From: UBA8231 sp036011085
Lineage (GTDB): Bacteria > Latescibacterota > UBA2968 > UBA8231
Direction of reading: 5' to 3'
Assembly (NCBI GenBank): GCA_036011085.1
Contig: DASCMS010000053.1
Location: forward strand, 56,432 to 120,431
Length of the DNA stretch: 64,000 bases
Position 1 is the stretch's first letter, and each line of letters opens with the position of its first letter. The translations under genes and the position numbers were made by a program. This document shows, in pieces, positions 51,704 to 60,439 of this stretch. The notes beneath the pieces were generated by a model that worked only from the letters and a program-made list of their open reading frames with translations, made no database searches and was not told the origin of the DNA.

Positions 51704-52935
51704 CACCCCGCGAGCGCGTCCTGGATGCCATCGAACACCGCGAGCCCGACCGCGTGCCCATCGACTTCGGCGGCCACCGTTCCTCGGGCGTCATGGCCAT
51801 GGCCTACGCCGGTCTCAAGGAGGCACTGGGGATCAGCACGGGCGACATCTACGTGTACGACGTAGTACAGCAGCTGGCCATTGTCGAACCCGACGTGATG
51901 GACGCCCTCAACGTCGACACCGTGGAGCTGGGACGCAGCTTCCTCACCGATGACGAGTCGTGGAAAGACTGGGTCCTGCCCAACGGCGTGCCCTGCAAGA
52001 TCCCCGGGTACGTTGACGTGGAGAGACGGAGCGATGCCTGGTATCTGCTGGGTGAGGACAGTCTGGAGCTGGGCGTGCAGAAGGACGGCTGCCTCTACTT
52101 CGAGCAGTGCCACTTCCCCCTCATCGACCGTCCTCTCGAGGCCGACAGCCTTGCCGACCTCGAGGACCGCCTGGGCGAGACCATGTGGACGGCCACCGCT
52201 CACCCCGGGGCACATATGGCCCTGGACGAAGCCGGTCTCGCCGAGTTGGCCGACGGCGCGCGTCGCCTGCGCGCCTCCACCGATCGGGCCGTCATCGGCC
52301 TCTTCGGCGGCAACATCTTCGAAATCCCCCAGTTCCTCTACCGCATCGACAACCACCTGGCCAACATGGCGCTGTATCCGGATGCCACGCACCGGCTGGT
52401 GGAGAAGCTCTGCGACCTGCACCTGGCGAATCTGGAAAAGTGGCTCGGCGCCGTGGGACCGTACATCGACGTCATCCTCTTCGGTGACGACCTGGGTGGC
52501 CAGAACGGCCCCCTCATCTCCCCCGACATGTACCGCGAGCTCTGCAAACCCTACCACCGCAAACTGTGGAACCGCGCCAGAGAACTGGCCGACGTCAAGG
52601 TCATGCTGCACAGCTGCGGCGGCATCGAGCCCCTCCTCGATGATCTGATCGACGCCGGCCTGGACACGACGAATCCGGTGCAGATCACCTGCGCCGGCAT
52701 GGAACCAGAGCTACTGAAGCAGGGCTACGGCGACCGCCTCTGCTTCTGGGGCGGCGGCTGCGACACGCGCAACGTGTTACCCAACGGCACGCCGCAGCAG
52801 GTGGCCGATCACGTTCGACAGCTGGTGGACACCATGAGCCCGGGAGGCGGCTTCGTCTTCCAGCAGGTGCACAACATCATGGCCGATGTTCCGCCGGAGA
52901 ACGTGGTGGCCATGTTTGAAGCCGTGAATGGGTGA
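51700..52935 (+). CDS. URO-D-fold methyltransferase-like protein with intact HxC zinc motif (paralogue 8)
   Basis: 411 residues, the longest paralogue. PRERVLDAIEHREPDRVPIDFGGHRSSG is the family start. ILFGDDLGGQNGPLISPDMYRELCKPY follows, then MLHSCGGIEPLLDDLIDAG with His304 and Cys306, and a later Cys in WGGGCDTRN. This His-x-Cys...Cys set is the zinc-thiol site of MtaA/MtbA and related cobalamin:CoM- or H4F-linked methyltransferases. It is the only one of the nine that keeps it. A true methyl-transfer role is plausible, and the divergent MttB-type gene next door would be a logical partner. The corrinoid protein needed for both is not in the window. Confidence 0.88.
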   Translation: MTPRERVLDAIEHREPDRVPIDFGGHRSSGVMAMAYAGLKEALGISTGDIYVYDVVQQLAIVEPDVMDALNVDTVELGRSFLTDDESWKDWVLPNGVPCKIPGYVDVERRSDAWYLLGEDSLELGVQKDGCLYFEQCHFPLIDRPLEADSLADLEDRLGETMWTATAHPGAHMALDEAGLAELADGARRLRASTDRAVIGLFGGNIFEIPQFLYRIDNHLANMALYPDATHRLVEKLCDLHLANLEKWLGAVGPYIDVILFGDDLGGQNGPLISPDMYRELCKPYHRKLWNRARELADVKVMLHSCGGIEPLLDDLIDAGLDTTNPVQITCAGMEPELLKQGYGDRLCFWGGGCDTRNVLPNGTPQQVADHVRQLVDTMSPGGGFVFQQVHNIMADVPPENVVAMFEAVNG

Positions 52936-52955
52936 GGGAGTGAAGCAGGAGAGGC

Positions 52956-53354
52956 TCAATAGCCGGTCAGTTCGTCCGCCCAGGCGACGACGGCCATCGC
53001 TGCGGCGATTGCGCGCTCATACTCCGTCTCCGTGGTCGGCTCTGCGACGCCGGGGTAACGGGTCAGGGTCGCAAACTCCGTCAGTTCGATTGCGTCGAAC
53101 ACGGACGCCGGTACGACCTTCCCGTCCAGTGGAAGGCCATTGATCAGCTCGCCGATGTCATGGGTGTATCTGAACTCACTCTCTCGGTACCGATAGATCG
53201 CCTTGAGAGCCTTCTCCGCCGCCTGCTGGGCGTGATAGCAGAGATCCTCATAGATCGCACCCTCGGGCAGAGGAGCACGTGCAAGTGCGAGATCACTGCG
53301 AGCTTGATCCAGCCAGTCACCCGCCGATCCAGGGGCATCACGTTCAGGCGGCAC
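52956..53354 (-). CDS. HEPN-domain protein (toxin of HEPN/MNT pair)
   Basis: 132 residues from GTG 53354, overlapping the nucleotidyltransferase gene by 11 nt. The HEPN four-helix core is DWLDQARSDLALARAPLPEGAIYEDLCYHAQQAAEKALKAI...RYTHDIGELI. HEPN toxins of this kind act as ribonucleases, normally through R-x4-6-H. Here an exact R-x4-H is not clear, so activity is uncertain. In HEPN/MNT systems the partner silences it by AMPylation. GGAA lies upstream of the GTG. Confidence 0.85.
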   Translation of the reverse strand: MPPERDAPGSAGDWLDQARSDLALARAPLPEGAIYEDLCYHAQQAAEKALKAIYRYRESEFRYTHDIGELINGLPLDGKVVPASVFDAIELTEFATLTRYPGVAEPTTETEYERAIAAAMAVVAWADELTGY

Positions 53355-53673
53355 GGTAGAGTTCCTTCCCGTCCCGTAGTGCCGGTCGAAGGATGAGAGA
53401 CGGATCATCGGCGTACAGGGCCACATCCGATTCGGTCACGACAACCACGTCCTTGGGATGCCCGAGGTCGAAGAGGGCCCGGTAGATGCGTCGAGCCGTC
53501 TCTCTTCGATGTGTGCCATCAGGAACCACGACAAGGAAGTCCAGATCGCTGTCGGGTGACATGTTGCCCCTGACGGCCGACCCGAAGAGGACGATCCGAG
53601 TCGGCTGAGCGCACCTGGTGATACGCTCGACGGCGTCGTCGAGCAATCGAGGATCGATGGATGCTTCGGTCAA
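53344..53673 (-). CDS. MNT-type nucleotidyltransferase antitoxin
   Basis: 109 residues. Minimal nucleotidyltransferase fold with the GS motif and acidic pair: VLFGSAVRGNMSPDSDLDFLVV (Gly31-Ser32, Asp43-x-Asp45), then HPKDVVVVTESDVALY. MNT antitoxins transfer AMP to a tyrosine of the HEPN toxin. It is first in the operon and overlaps the HEPN gene. About 200 nt of non-coding sequence separate it from the divergent nucleotidyltransferase-GNAT gene. Confidence 0.9.
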   Translation of the reverse strand: MTEASIDPRLLDDAVERITRCAQPTRIVLFGSAVRGNMSPDSDLDFLVVVPDGTHRRETARRIYRALFDLGHPKDVVVVTESDVALYADDPSLILRPALRDGKELYRAA

Positions 53674-53878
53674 TGGAGAGCGCCCGTTTGGAGGAGTCGT
53701 TACCGCTATTCAACAGCAGGTGTCGCACCGGAGCAAGCTGCTGGCCCGCGGTCGGGCACTTCAATACCAGGTTCTCACAGTTCACAAGCTGTGGAAACCG
53801 GCGTCCTTGAGTCGTTGACTTGCCATTGTCTACGATGGATCCCCTGATTCAGGCGATGTCACCGCCCGGAGACCACAC

Positions 53879-55102
53879 ATGGCTCTTTCGTCCACAGACC
53901 TCATCGGCAGACTCACCGCCAACCCATTCGTCATCGGGTTGATCTGTTACGGTCGCCGCCGTCCGGGCGATGACACGCCGGGCGGCGATCTGGATCTCGT
54001 CGCCGTCGTCACCCATCGACCGACACCCCTGGAGAGCATCCACTTCCACTGGGGTGACCTTCCCGTTGACCTCAACATCCGTACAGCGGGCGACTTCTCC
54101 CGCCGCGAGGCGCCCACGTCCATCGATCCTGCCCTCGTCGAGGGCAAGGTGCTGTTCGATCGCCGTGGCAGCCTGTCTGGTCTGCTCAAGACGGCTCGGG
54201 AGACCTGGCGCTCGGAGCCCACCGACCCGGCGACGAACGAGACCTCTCCCGATCGCTTCTACCAGCAACACGTCCTCGACAAGGTCCGCGGCAAGCTGAC
54301 TGAAGATCCCCTCTTCTGCGAGATGCTCCTGTCGGTCAACATCGGCTGGCTGCTGCAGACCTACATGAGGATCAGAGGTCTTGACTATCGAGGTGAGCGG
54401 CAGGCCCTCGAGCACGTACGCAAGGAGGATCCAGGCACTGCGGCGCTGATCGGGAGTTTCTTCGCCGAGCGAAGCCTGCTGACGAAGCTCAGCGTGTCCG
54501 AGGAGTTGACCGAACGCATCCTGGCCTCCGCCGGAGGTCCGTGGCGACAGGGCGAAGTGCTGGGTCTGACCTTCGAAGGCGCCCCACCGCCGATTCCAGG
54601 GCAGGCGGAGGCGACGTTCGATTGGTTGCTGGACCCGCCGGCAGAACCGCCAGCCAGGGCGTCGGTCAGCTTGCGCCCGGGGGCGATAGCCGACATCCCT
54701 CTTCTCGCCACGATGAACCAGCGTCTCGTCGAGGATCAGGGCAGCCGCAATCCCTTCACGCCGGCCGAGTATGAGCAGCGGTTCACGGAGTGGCTCGACT
54801 CAGATTGGCAGATCAGCCTGTTCCAGCGTGAAGAGACCGCCATCGGCTATTCCGTGCACCGGATCCAGGCTGACGTCTACTACCCGGATCGGCAGGTCGT
54901 CTACCTGCGTCAGTTCTACATCGAGCATGAGGTTCGCCGGGACGGGTTTGGGACAGCCGCCTTCGAAGCCCTGAAAGCCGCCCGCTTCCCGGCCAACTGC
55001 TCCATATGCCTCGACGTGCTGGCCACGAACCCCGGTGGGCAGCTGTTCTGGGAGCGCCTCGGTTTCGAGCCGTACTTCGTTTCGATGAAGATGGGAACAT
55101 GA
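53879..55102 (+). CDS. nucleotidyltransferase-like domain fused to GNAT acetyltransferase
   Basis: 407 residues. Residues 1-90 are nucleotidyltransferase-like: GLICYGRRRPGDDTPGGDLDLVAVV has the D-x-D pair, with DLPVDLNIRTAGDF after it. A helical middle region (to about residue 250) follows. Residues 265-405 are a GNAT domain: SLRPGAIADIPLLATMN, YLRQFYIEHEVRRDGFGTAAFEALKA and LDVLATNPGGQLFWERLGFEPYF. Bifunctional proteins of this order recall aminoglycoside-modifying enzymes, but the nucleotidyltransferase GS loop is degenerate (YGRRR for GS). Resistance or RNA/metabolite modification are both possible. Confidence 0.75.
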   Translation: MALSSTDLIGRLTANPFVIGLICYGRRRPGDDTPGGDLDLVAVVTHRPTPLESIHFHWGDLPVDLNIRTAGDFSRREAPTSIDPALVEGKVLFDRRGSLSGLLKTARETWRSEPTDPATNETSPDRFYQQHVLDKVRGKLTEDPLFCEMLLSVNIGWLLQTYMRIRGLDYRGERQALEHVRKEDPGTAALIGSFFAERSLLTKLSVSEELTERILASAGGPWRQGEVLGLTFEGAPPPIPGQAEATFDWLLDPPAEPPARASVSLRPGAIADIPLLATMNQRLVEDQGSRNPFTPAEYEQRFTEWLDSDWQISLFQREETAIGYSVHRIQADVYYPDRQVVYLRQFYIEHEVRRDGFGTAAFEALKAARFPANCSICLDVLATNPGGQLFWERLGFEPYFVSMKMGT

Positions 55103-55162
55103 ACCACCGCAGGCTGGATCTCACCAGGGACGAGGCGGTCGTCACCGAACTGCACTGCCAGA

Positions 55163-55579
55163 TCAACCGTCCAGCAGTTCCACGGGCGTTACTCTGTGGA
55201 CTGCCGCGATCGAGTCGAAGCCCAGGTCGTAGCTGCATAGAGCAGCCAGCTCGTGCCTCAATGCTACGGCGGCGTGCAGAGCGTCTCGCGCGCTGATGCC
55301 CTGGTGTTGATCCAGCAGCAGTCTGGCATCATCCGCGATGTCCGCGGTAATCGGCAGGACGATCCCGAATATCCGTCTGGCGTCATCATACACCTGGGCT
55401 CCATCAACCCAGCGGTCGATGGCGCGGTAGCGGTGGAGCACCTCCCGCAGGACTTCGGCGTCGAGGGCAGCCTCAATGGTGCCATCGGCAATACACTCGA
55501 GCAGACGTACGCTCGGCTGTTTGTGAGCGTGTTGGGCCCCCGCCGCGTACATGAGGACATTGGCATCCACCAGAATCAC
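55163..55579 (-). CDS. vapC: PIN-domain toxin VapC
   Basis: 138 residues, start GTG 55579. PIN acidic residues: Asp in ILVDANVLMYAAG, Glu in LDAEVLREVLHRY, Asp in ISARDALHAAVAL and Asp in LCSYDLGFDSI. It is coupled to the ribbon-helix-helix antitoxin by a 4-nt overlap (GTGA). It is the toxin of the fourth toxin-antitoxin pair in the window. Confidence 0.9.
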   Translation of the reverse strand: MILVDANVLMYAAGAQHAHKQPSVRLLECIADGTIEAALDAEVLREVLHRYRAIDRWVDGAQVYDDARRIFGIVLPITADIADDARLLLDQHQGISARDALHAAVALRHELAALCSYDLGFDSIAAVHRVTPVELLDG

Positions 55580-55827
55580 GGCATCAGATCCTCAGGCTCA
55601 GGCACCGACTCGCGGGCCATCTCCTCGGCCGTGCCCACCGGAAGATCGTGAGACGCGAGCGACCTGACGGCTGCCAGCCGGTCGTCTCGGGAGGCCAGCC
55701 CGTACTCGCGCTCGCACGCCCGGCGGACGAGATCACCGAGACTGGTTCCGCGAAGGGTCGCCAGGCGTGCCAGCCGGGTGTGGAGATCGGGAGGAAACAG
55801 AATCGTCGTCTTCTTTGAAAGCTCCAT
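55576..55827 (-). CDS. ribbon-helix-helix antitoxin (CopG/VapB-like)
   Basis: 83 residues. The RHH fold is seen in KKTTILFPPDLHTRLARLATLRGTSLGDLVRRACEREYG. An acidic tail ends in EEMARESVPEPEDLMP. ATG 55827 has GGAGGTG at a proper distance; the frame also contains an ATG 12 nt further upstream. It is first in the operon with VapC and presumably autoregulated through the 198-nt gap to the ABC exporter, which also contains the hairpin at 55893-55927. Confidence 0.88.
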   Translation of the reverse strand: MELSKKTTILFPPDLHTRLARLATLRGTSLGDLVRRACEREYGLASRDDRLAAVRSLASHDLPVGTAEEMARESVPEPEDLMP

Positions 55828-55892
55828 ATACACCTCCATATGTGGAGAATAACTCTCTGATGAGATAGAGGCAACGACCTTTCCAGAACGAG

Positions 55893-55927
55893 AGAAGCCC
55901 CCGGACCGATGAGGTCCGGGGGCTTCT
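55893..55927 (+). terminator. strong hairpin, terminator or attenuator
   Basis: A perfect 15-bp stem, AGAAGCCCCCGGACC and its complement, closed by the loop GATGA and followed on the plus strand by TTCTTTCTGTT. It lies between divergent genes, upstream of both. No plus-strand gene ends here, so on the plus strand it would act in the leader of the ABC exporter (start 56026) as an attenuator, or end antisense transcripts entering from the VapBC side. Confidence 0.6.
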
Positions 55928-56025
55928 TTCTGTTGAGGTATCCCCTCTGACCAAATGATAGTCCCGTCTCCTCGGCGCGTCAAATTCTACCTAAATCATG
56001 TATTAACAATATCGTATGTGTCATC

Positions 56026-57783
56026 ATGACACTCCGTTGCCGCATTCCACTGGGCCGGTACTGGGCTCTGCTTGCCCGATACCTGCGTCCACGCCTGGGC
56101 TGGGTGGGAGCCCTTGCCGTATTGCTGTTCTGCGCTGTTGGCCTGCAGCTGGTGAGCCCGCAAATCATGCGTCGCTTCATCGATGGCGCCGGTGACACCA
56201 GCGTACCGCTGGAAGAATTGCTCGTCATTGCTCTGGTGTTCGTCGGCGTGGCCCTGGCGCGACAGATCCTCGACCTGTCGTCCACATACGCCGGCCGGCG
56301 GCTGGCCTGGCAGGCGACGAATGAGCTGCGCGAGGATCTGACCCTCCACTGCCTGTGCCTCGACATGTCCTTCCACAACGAGCACACCCCGGGCCAGATG
56401 ATCGAGCGCATCGACGGCGATGTGGCAGGCCTGGCCAGCTTCCTCTCCCGGTTCGTGCTCCTGGCCATCGGCAACCTGACGATGCTGACTGGCACGCTCA
56501 TCGTCTTCACGGTCGAGGATTGGCGTCTCGGTGTCATCATGGCAGTCTACGCGGCGCTGACATTGTTGGCCCTGTCGCGTCAGCAGCAGGTGGCCTTGCC
56601 CTACTGGCTCTCGGCCCGGGCAGCGGCGGCAGATCTTTTCGGCTTTCTCGCGGAACGTCTCTCCGGCACCGTCGACATACGCGCCCTCGGTGCCGTGCCC
56701 CATGTGATGCGACGCCTGTATCACTTCACCGGCCAGCGACTGGCGCGAGAGCAGAAGGCCAGTCTCGTCAACATGCGCTTCGGCCTCATCCTCATGGGGT
56801 CCTACGCCATTGGTCAGGTCCTCGTCGTGGCGGCAGGCTACTACCTGTTCGGTGAGGCCGGCGTAACCCTGGGTACCGTGGCGATGCTGGTCTACTACCT
56901 GGACCTGCTGCATCGACCACTGACACAGCTGACGCAACAGATGGAGGAATTCGAGCAGGCCGGTGCGAGCCTGGGCCGCGTAACCGAGTTACTGCAGGAA
57001 CGATCGGTGATCCGCACCGCCGACCCGACCTCCCTGCCAGGCGGATCCCTGACCTTGCAGCTGAGCGGTGTCTGCTTCGCCTATGGCGAGGATCCCGTTC
57101 TCGAGGATCTGTCCTTCGACGTCCAGGCGGGACGCGTCCTCGGATTGCTGGGACGCACGGGCAGCGGCAAGACGACGATCACACGTCTGTTGTCACGACT
57201 GTATGATCCGCAGCAGGGCTTCGTGCGACTGGGCGGAGTTGAGCTGACTCGCCTGGAGCCGGAGGCCCTGCGGAGCCGGATCAGCGTGGTCTCCCAGAAC
57301 GCGCAACTGTTGAGCGGCACCGTGCGCGACAGCCTGACACTCTTCGACCCGACACACCCCGATTCAACCATCATGGACGTGATCCGGGACGTGGGCATGG
57401 GTGCCTGGTTCGACGGCCTTCCCGCAGGTCTGGACACGAGGCTCGAGGGCGATGGCGGCGGGCTGTCCGCGGGTCAGGCTCAATTGCTGACGTTGGCGCG
57501 AGCCTTCCTGGCCGATCCCGGGCTGGTCATCCTCGACGAAGCGTCGTCGCGTCTGGATCCAGCCACCGAGGCGCGGATTGAGCACGCCGTGGACCGTCTG
57601 TTGCGCGGCCGCACCGGGATTGTGATCGCCCACCGCCTGACAACAGTGCAGCGGGTCGACGACATTCTGATCCTGGAGGATGGGCGCGTCGAGGAATGGG
57701 GGTCACGGGCGGCGCTGGCGTCGGATCCGTCGTCACGCTTTGCAGGGCTGCTGAAGACGGGGCTGGAAGGAGTGCTCAAGTGA
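56026..57783 (+). CDS. ABC exporter half-transporter (membrane + ATPase), subunit 1
   Basis: 585 residues. Six membrane helices (ABC_membrane, residues 20-320) are followed by an ATPase: Walker A LLGRTGSGKTTIT (Lys382), signature LSAGQAQLL (from residue 480), Walker B LVILDEASSRLD (Glu505 present) and H-loop IVIAHRL. All catalytic elements are intact. It overlaps the second half-transporter by 4 nt, so the two form a heterodimeric exporter of lipid, peptide or drug type. The start at ATG 56026 has no good ribosome-binding site. Confidence 0.93.
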   Translation: MTLRCRIPLGRYWALLARYLRPRLGWVGALAVLLFCAVGLQLVSPQIMRRFIDGAGDTSVPLEELLVIALVFVGVALARQILDLSSTYAGRRLAWQATNELREDLTLHCLCLDMSFHNEHTPGQMIERIDGDVAGLASFLSRFVLLAIGNLTMLTGTLIVFTVEDWRLGVIMAVYAALTLLALSRQQQVALPYWLSARAAAADLFGFLAERLSGTVDIRALGAVPHVMRRLYHFTGQRLAREQKASLVNMRFGLILMGSYAIGQVLVVAAGYYLFGEAGVTLGTVAMLVYYLDLLHRPLTQLTQQMEEFEQAGASLGRVTELLQERSVIRTADPTSLPGGSLTLQLSGVCFAYGEDPVLEDLSFDVQAGRVLGLLGRTGSGKTTITRLLSRLYDPQQGFVRLGGVELTRLEPEALRSRISVVSQNAQLLSGTVRDSLTLFDPTHPDSTIMDVIRDVGMGAWFDGLPAGLDTRLEGDGGGLSAGQAQLLTLARAFLADPGLVILDEASSRLDPATEARIEHAVDRLLRGRTGIVIAHRLTTVQRVDDILILEDGRVEEWGSRAALASDPSSRFAGLLKTGLEGVLK

Positions 57784-59534
57784 GGACCTGGTGGGCGATT
57801 CTCGCCGTCATCCGCTATCGGCCCGGGCTCTACCTGCTCAATATAGCGGGCATGATCGTGTACTCCCTCGGTGTGCAGGTGCCGGGACTGGCCTTGCGCG
57901 AGTTCTTCGACCTGCTCTCTGGCGCGGCGGTCGTCCGGGTCGGCCTTCTCGGGATCCTCACCATGCTCTGTGTCGGCGGAATAGGCCGCGGACTGAGTCT
58001 CTACATGGCGAGACGTTCCCTCATGCCCTTTCACTTCTCAGCGGCTGCTCTGCTGCAGAAGAACATGCTCGCCCACATCCTCAGCCTCCCCGGCGCCGAC
58101 GCCCTGCCCTCCTCTCCCGGAGAGGCCATCAGCCGCTTCCGCAGTGACGTTCCCGGGTTGCACGGCATCTGCATCGACTACGCCAACGTGGTACGAGCCG
58201 TGCTGTCTTCGGCCGTTGCGTTGACGATCATGGCCGGGATCAACTGGCCAATCACCCTGTTCGCCCTCCTCCCGATGGTCGCCGTCTACACGGTCGCCCA
58301 CTTTGCCCAGCGGCGGATCGAGGGGTACCGCAGAGCGAGCCGGGAGGCCGAGGGCAGCGTCACCGGGTTTCTCGGCGAGGTCTTTGATGCCGTGCAGTCG
58401 ATCAAGGTCGCCAGTGCCGAGCGCCGTGTGGTCGCCCACTTCGGAAGTCTGAACCAGGCCCGGGGACGCGCCGCCCTCCGAGACGGCATGTTTGAGTCCT
58501 TTCTGCAGTCCGTGGTCGACAATACCAGCCACCTGGCCACCGGGTTCGTCCTGATCATGGCGGGGCGGGCGATTCGCCATGAGAGTTTTACCGTGGGCGA
58601 TCTGGCGCTGTTCACCTACTACCTCGGTTTCGTCACAGATCTGCCCAGACATGTCGGCAAGACCATTGCCCGTTACCGGCAGACCGGTGTTTCCGTCAGA
58701 CGCATGACCGAACTGATGCCCGGGGCACCGGCTGAGGCGCTGGTCGAGCACGGGCCCATCTACGAGAAGGGTGATGCCCCGCGGGTGCCCCTCGTGCCGA
58801 AGGGATCAGCGGATCGGCTCCTGGAATTCCGCGCCGAGGGACTGACCTACCACTACCCGGGCTCGGACAGGGGCATCGAAGATATCGACCTGCGAATGCC
58901 GGCCGGTTCCTTCACGGTGATCACAGGTCGGGTCGGCTGCGGCAAGACCACGCTGGTGAAGGTGCTGCTCGGATTGCTGCCGAAGGAGGCGGGCGAGCAA
59001 TGCTGGAATGGCGAGCTGATCAGGGACCCCGCCAGATTCCTCGTGCCCCCCCGCTGCGCCTTCACGGCGCAGATTCCCAGTCTGTTCAGCGAGTCGCTGT
59101 GCGACAACATCCTCATGGGGTTGCCAGAGTCCGAGCTCGACCTGGACGGGGCGATCCGCTGTGCCGTCATGGAGCGCGATCTGGTTGAGCTGGAAGCCGG
59201 GCTCGATACCATCATCGGTCCGAAGGGTGTCAAGCTGTCCGGTGGACAACAGCAGCGGGCCGCCGCGGCGCGCATGTTTGTCCGCGATCCGGAGCTGCTC
59301 GTGTTCGACGATCTGTCGAGCGCTCTCGACGTGGAGACCGAGCAGATGCTGTGGCAGCGGTTGTTCGCACGACGTCGATCGACATGCCTGGTCGTCTCCC
59401 ACCGCCGGCCGGCGTTGCGACGGGCCGACCACATTCTCATTCTACGCGACGGTCGTGTGGCGGCGCAGGGCAAGCTCGACGAGCTGCTGGACACGAGCGA
59501 GGAGATGCGGCGGCTCTGGCGGGCAGAGAAATAG
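57780..59534 (+). CDS. ABC exporter half-transporter, subunit 2 (degenerate Walker B)
   Basis: 584 residues from GTG 57780, with GGAAGGAG upstream. Membrane domain, then ATPase: Walker A ITGRVGCGKTTLV, Q-loop region CAFTAQIPSLFSE, signature LSGGQQQRAA and Walker B ELLVFDDLSSALDVETE. The catalytic Glu after Walker B is Asp (F-D-D), so this half provides the degenerate site of an asymmetric heterodimer, as known for TM287/288-like and BmrCD exporters. It is coupled to subunit 1 by a GTGA overlap. An ECF sigma factor follows 43 nt later. Confidence 0.93.
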   Translation: MRTWWAILAVIRYRPGLYLLNIAGMIVYSLGVQVPGLALREFFDLLSGAAVVRVGLLGILTMLCVGGIGRGLSLYMARRSLMPFHFSAAALLQKNMLAHILSLPGADALPSSPGEAISRFRSDVPGLHGICIDYANVVRAVLSSAVALTIMAGINWPITLFALLPMVAVYTVAHFAQRRIEGYRRASREAEGSVTGFLGEVFDAVQSIKVASAERRVVAHFGSLNQARGRAALRDGMFESFLQSVVDNTSHLATGFVLIMAGRAIRHESFTVGDLALFTYYLGFVTDLPRHVGKTIARYRQTGVSVRRMTELMPGAPAEALVEHGPIYEKGDAPRVPLVPKGSADRLLEFRAEGLTYHYPGSDRGIEDIDLRMPAGSFTVITGRVGCGKTTLVKVLLGLLPKEAGEQCWNGELIRDPARFLVPPRCAFTAQIPSLFSESLCDNILMGLPESELDLDGAIRCAVMERDLVELEAGLDTIIGPKGVKLSGGQQQRAAAARMFVRDPELLVFDDLSSALDVETEQMLWQRLFARRRSTCLVVSHRRPALRRADHILILRDGRVAAQGKLDELLDTSEEMRRLWRAEK

Positions 59535-59577
59535 ACGAAAACCCCCGCTGCCGGATCTTTACAGGTAGAGCCCGCAA

Positions 59578-60090
59578 ATGGCAGAAACCCGGAACACATT
59601 CGAGGCGTTCGTCATCGCCGCCCGCCCACGGCTCCTGGCCAGGGCCCGCAGCATTCTGCGCGATGGGGACGAGGCCGAGGACGTCGTTCAGGAGACACTG
59701 ACGTCCGTGTGGCACAGGCTGTCGGATCGACCACCCCGGGACCTGCGCGCCTATGTGTTCAGAGCAGTCGAGGTGAATTCCCTCAAGCGCCGGGCCCGAC
59801 GACGGCCCCACGTCGCCCTGGAAGCGGCGGCGGCGATGACCGCGGACGATGGAGAAATTGATCCGCGCTGGACCATCGATCCCTGGACTCTCGAGCAGGC
59901 CGTCGTCGGCCTGCCGACGGCGCAGCAGACCGTGCTGCGCATGAAATACTACCTGGGTCTGACGTTCCGGGAGATCGGCGAAACCCTCGCCATTTCCGCC
60001 AACACGGCGGCCAGCCGCTGCCGCTACGGGCTCGAGAGCCTGCGACGACACTTCGAACGTACACAGACCGAGAAGGAGAAACTTCGATGA
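59578..60090 (+). CDS. ECF (RpoE-like) sigma factor
   Basis: 170 residues. Sigma region 2: FVIAARPRLLARARSILRDGDEAEDVVQETLTSVWHRL. Region 4: VVGLPTAQQTVLRMKYYLGLTFREIGETLAISANTAASRCRYGLESLRRHF, with an HTH. It is downstream of the ABC exporter and overlaps the start of a small membrane protein by 4 nt. In ECF systems such a partner is often the anti-sigma factor, but this one lacks a zinc-binding ASD motif. Confidence 0.9.
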   Translation: MAETRNTFEAFVIAARPRLLARARSILRDGDEAEDVVQETLTSVWHRLSDRPPRDLRAYVFRAVEVNSLKRRARRRPHVALEAAAAMTADDGEIDPRWTIDPWTLEQAVVGLPTAQQTVLRMKYYLGLTFREIGETLAISANTAASRCRYGLESLRRHFERTQTEKEKLR

Positions 60091-60356
60091 ATCATCACAG
60101 CCCAGCCCTCAGCACCGTCTCCTACAGCAAGCTGATCCCGGCTCTCGGTATTCTCGCCGGATTGCTGCTGGTCTTCGTCTTCCCCATCGTCGTTCTGAAG
60201 TTCATCAGCGGCCAGGGTCTCAGCGAGGGGGCCGTCAGCGGCATGATGATCATCGGTGTCAGCGGTGGCGTCCTGATCACTCTGTTCTCTGCCGTCTTCG
60301 GCATTGCCCTGCCCGGCAGGGTAGGCCCACCAGAAAGCGGGGACACGTCACCGTGA
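60087..60356 (+). CDS. small two-helix membrane protein, possible regulator of the sigma factor
   Basis: 89 residues. Two hydrophobic segments: LIPALGILAGLLLVFVFPIVVL and MMIIGVSGGVLITLFSAVFGIALPG, with a short N-terminal cytoplasmic or outer tail. There is no H-x3-C-x2-C zinc anti-sigma motif. The ATGA overlap with the sigma gene gives strong translational coupling, so an atypical anti-sigma role is reasonable but unproven. The next gene begins 84 nt later. Confidence 0.65.
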   Translation: MNHHSPALSTVSYSKLIPALGILAGLLLVFVFPIVVLKFISGQGLSEGAVSGMMIIGVSGGVLITLFSAVFGIALPGRVGPPESGDTSP

Positions 60357-60439
60357 GACGCCCGATCCTGCCGTGACCCAGCACACATGGCGCTCCGGCC
60401 TGCCTGCCTATCTTGGGCAACGGTGCCCGGAGGCCCGTC

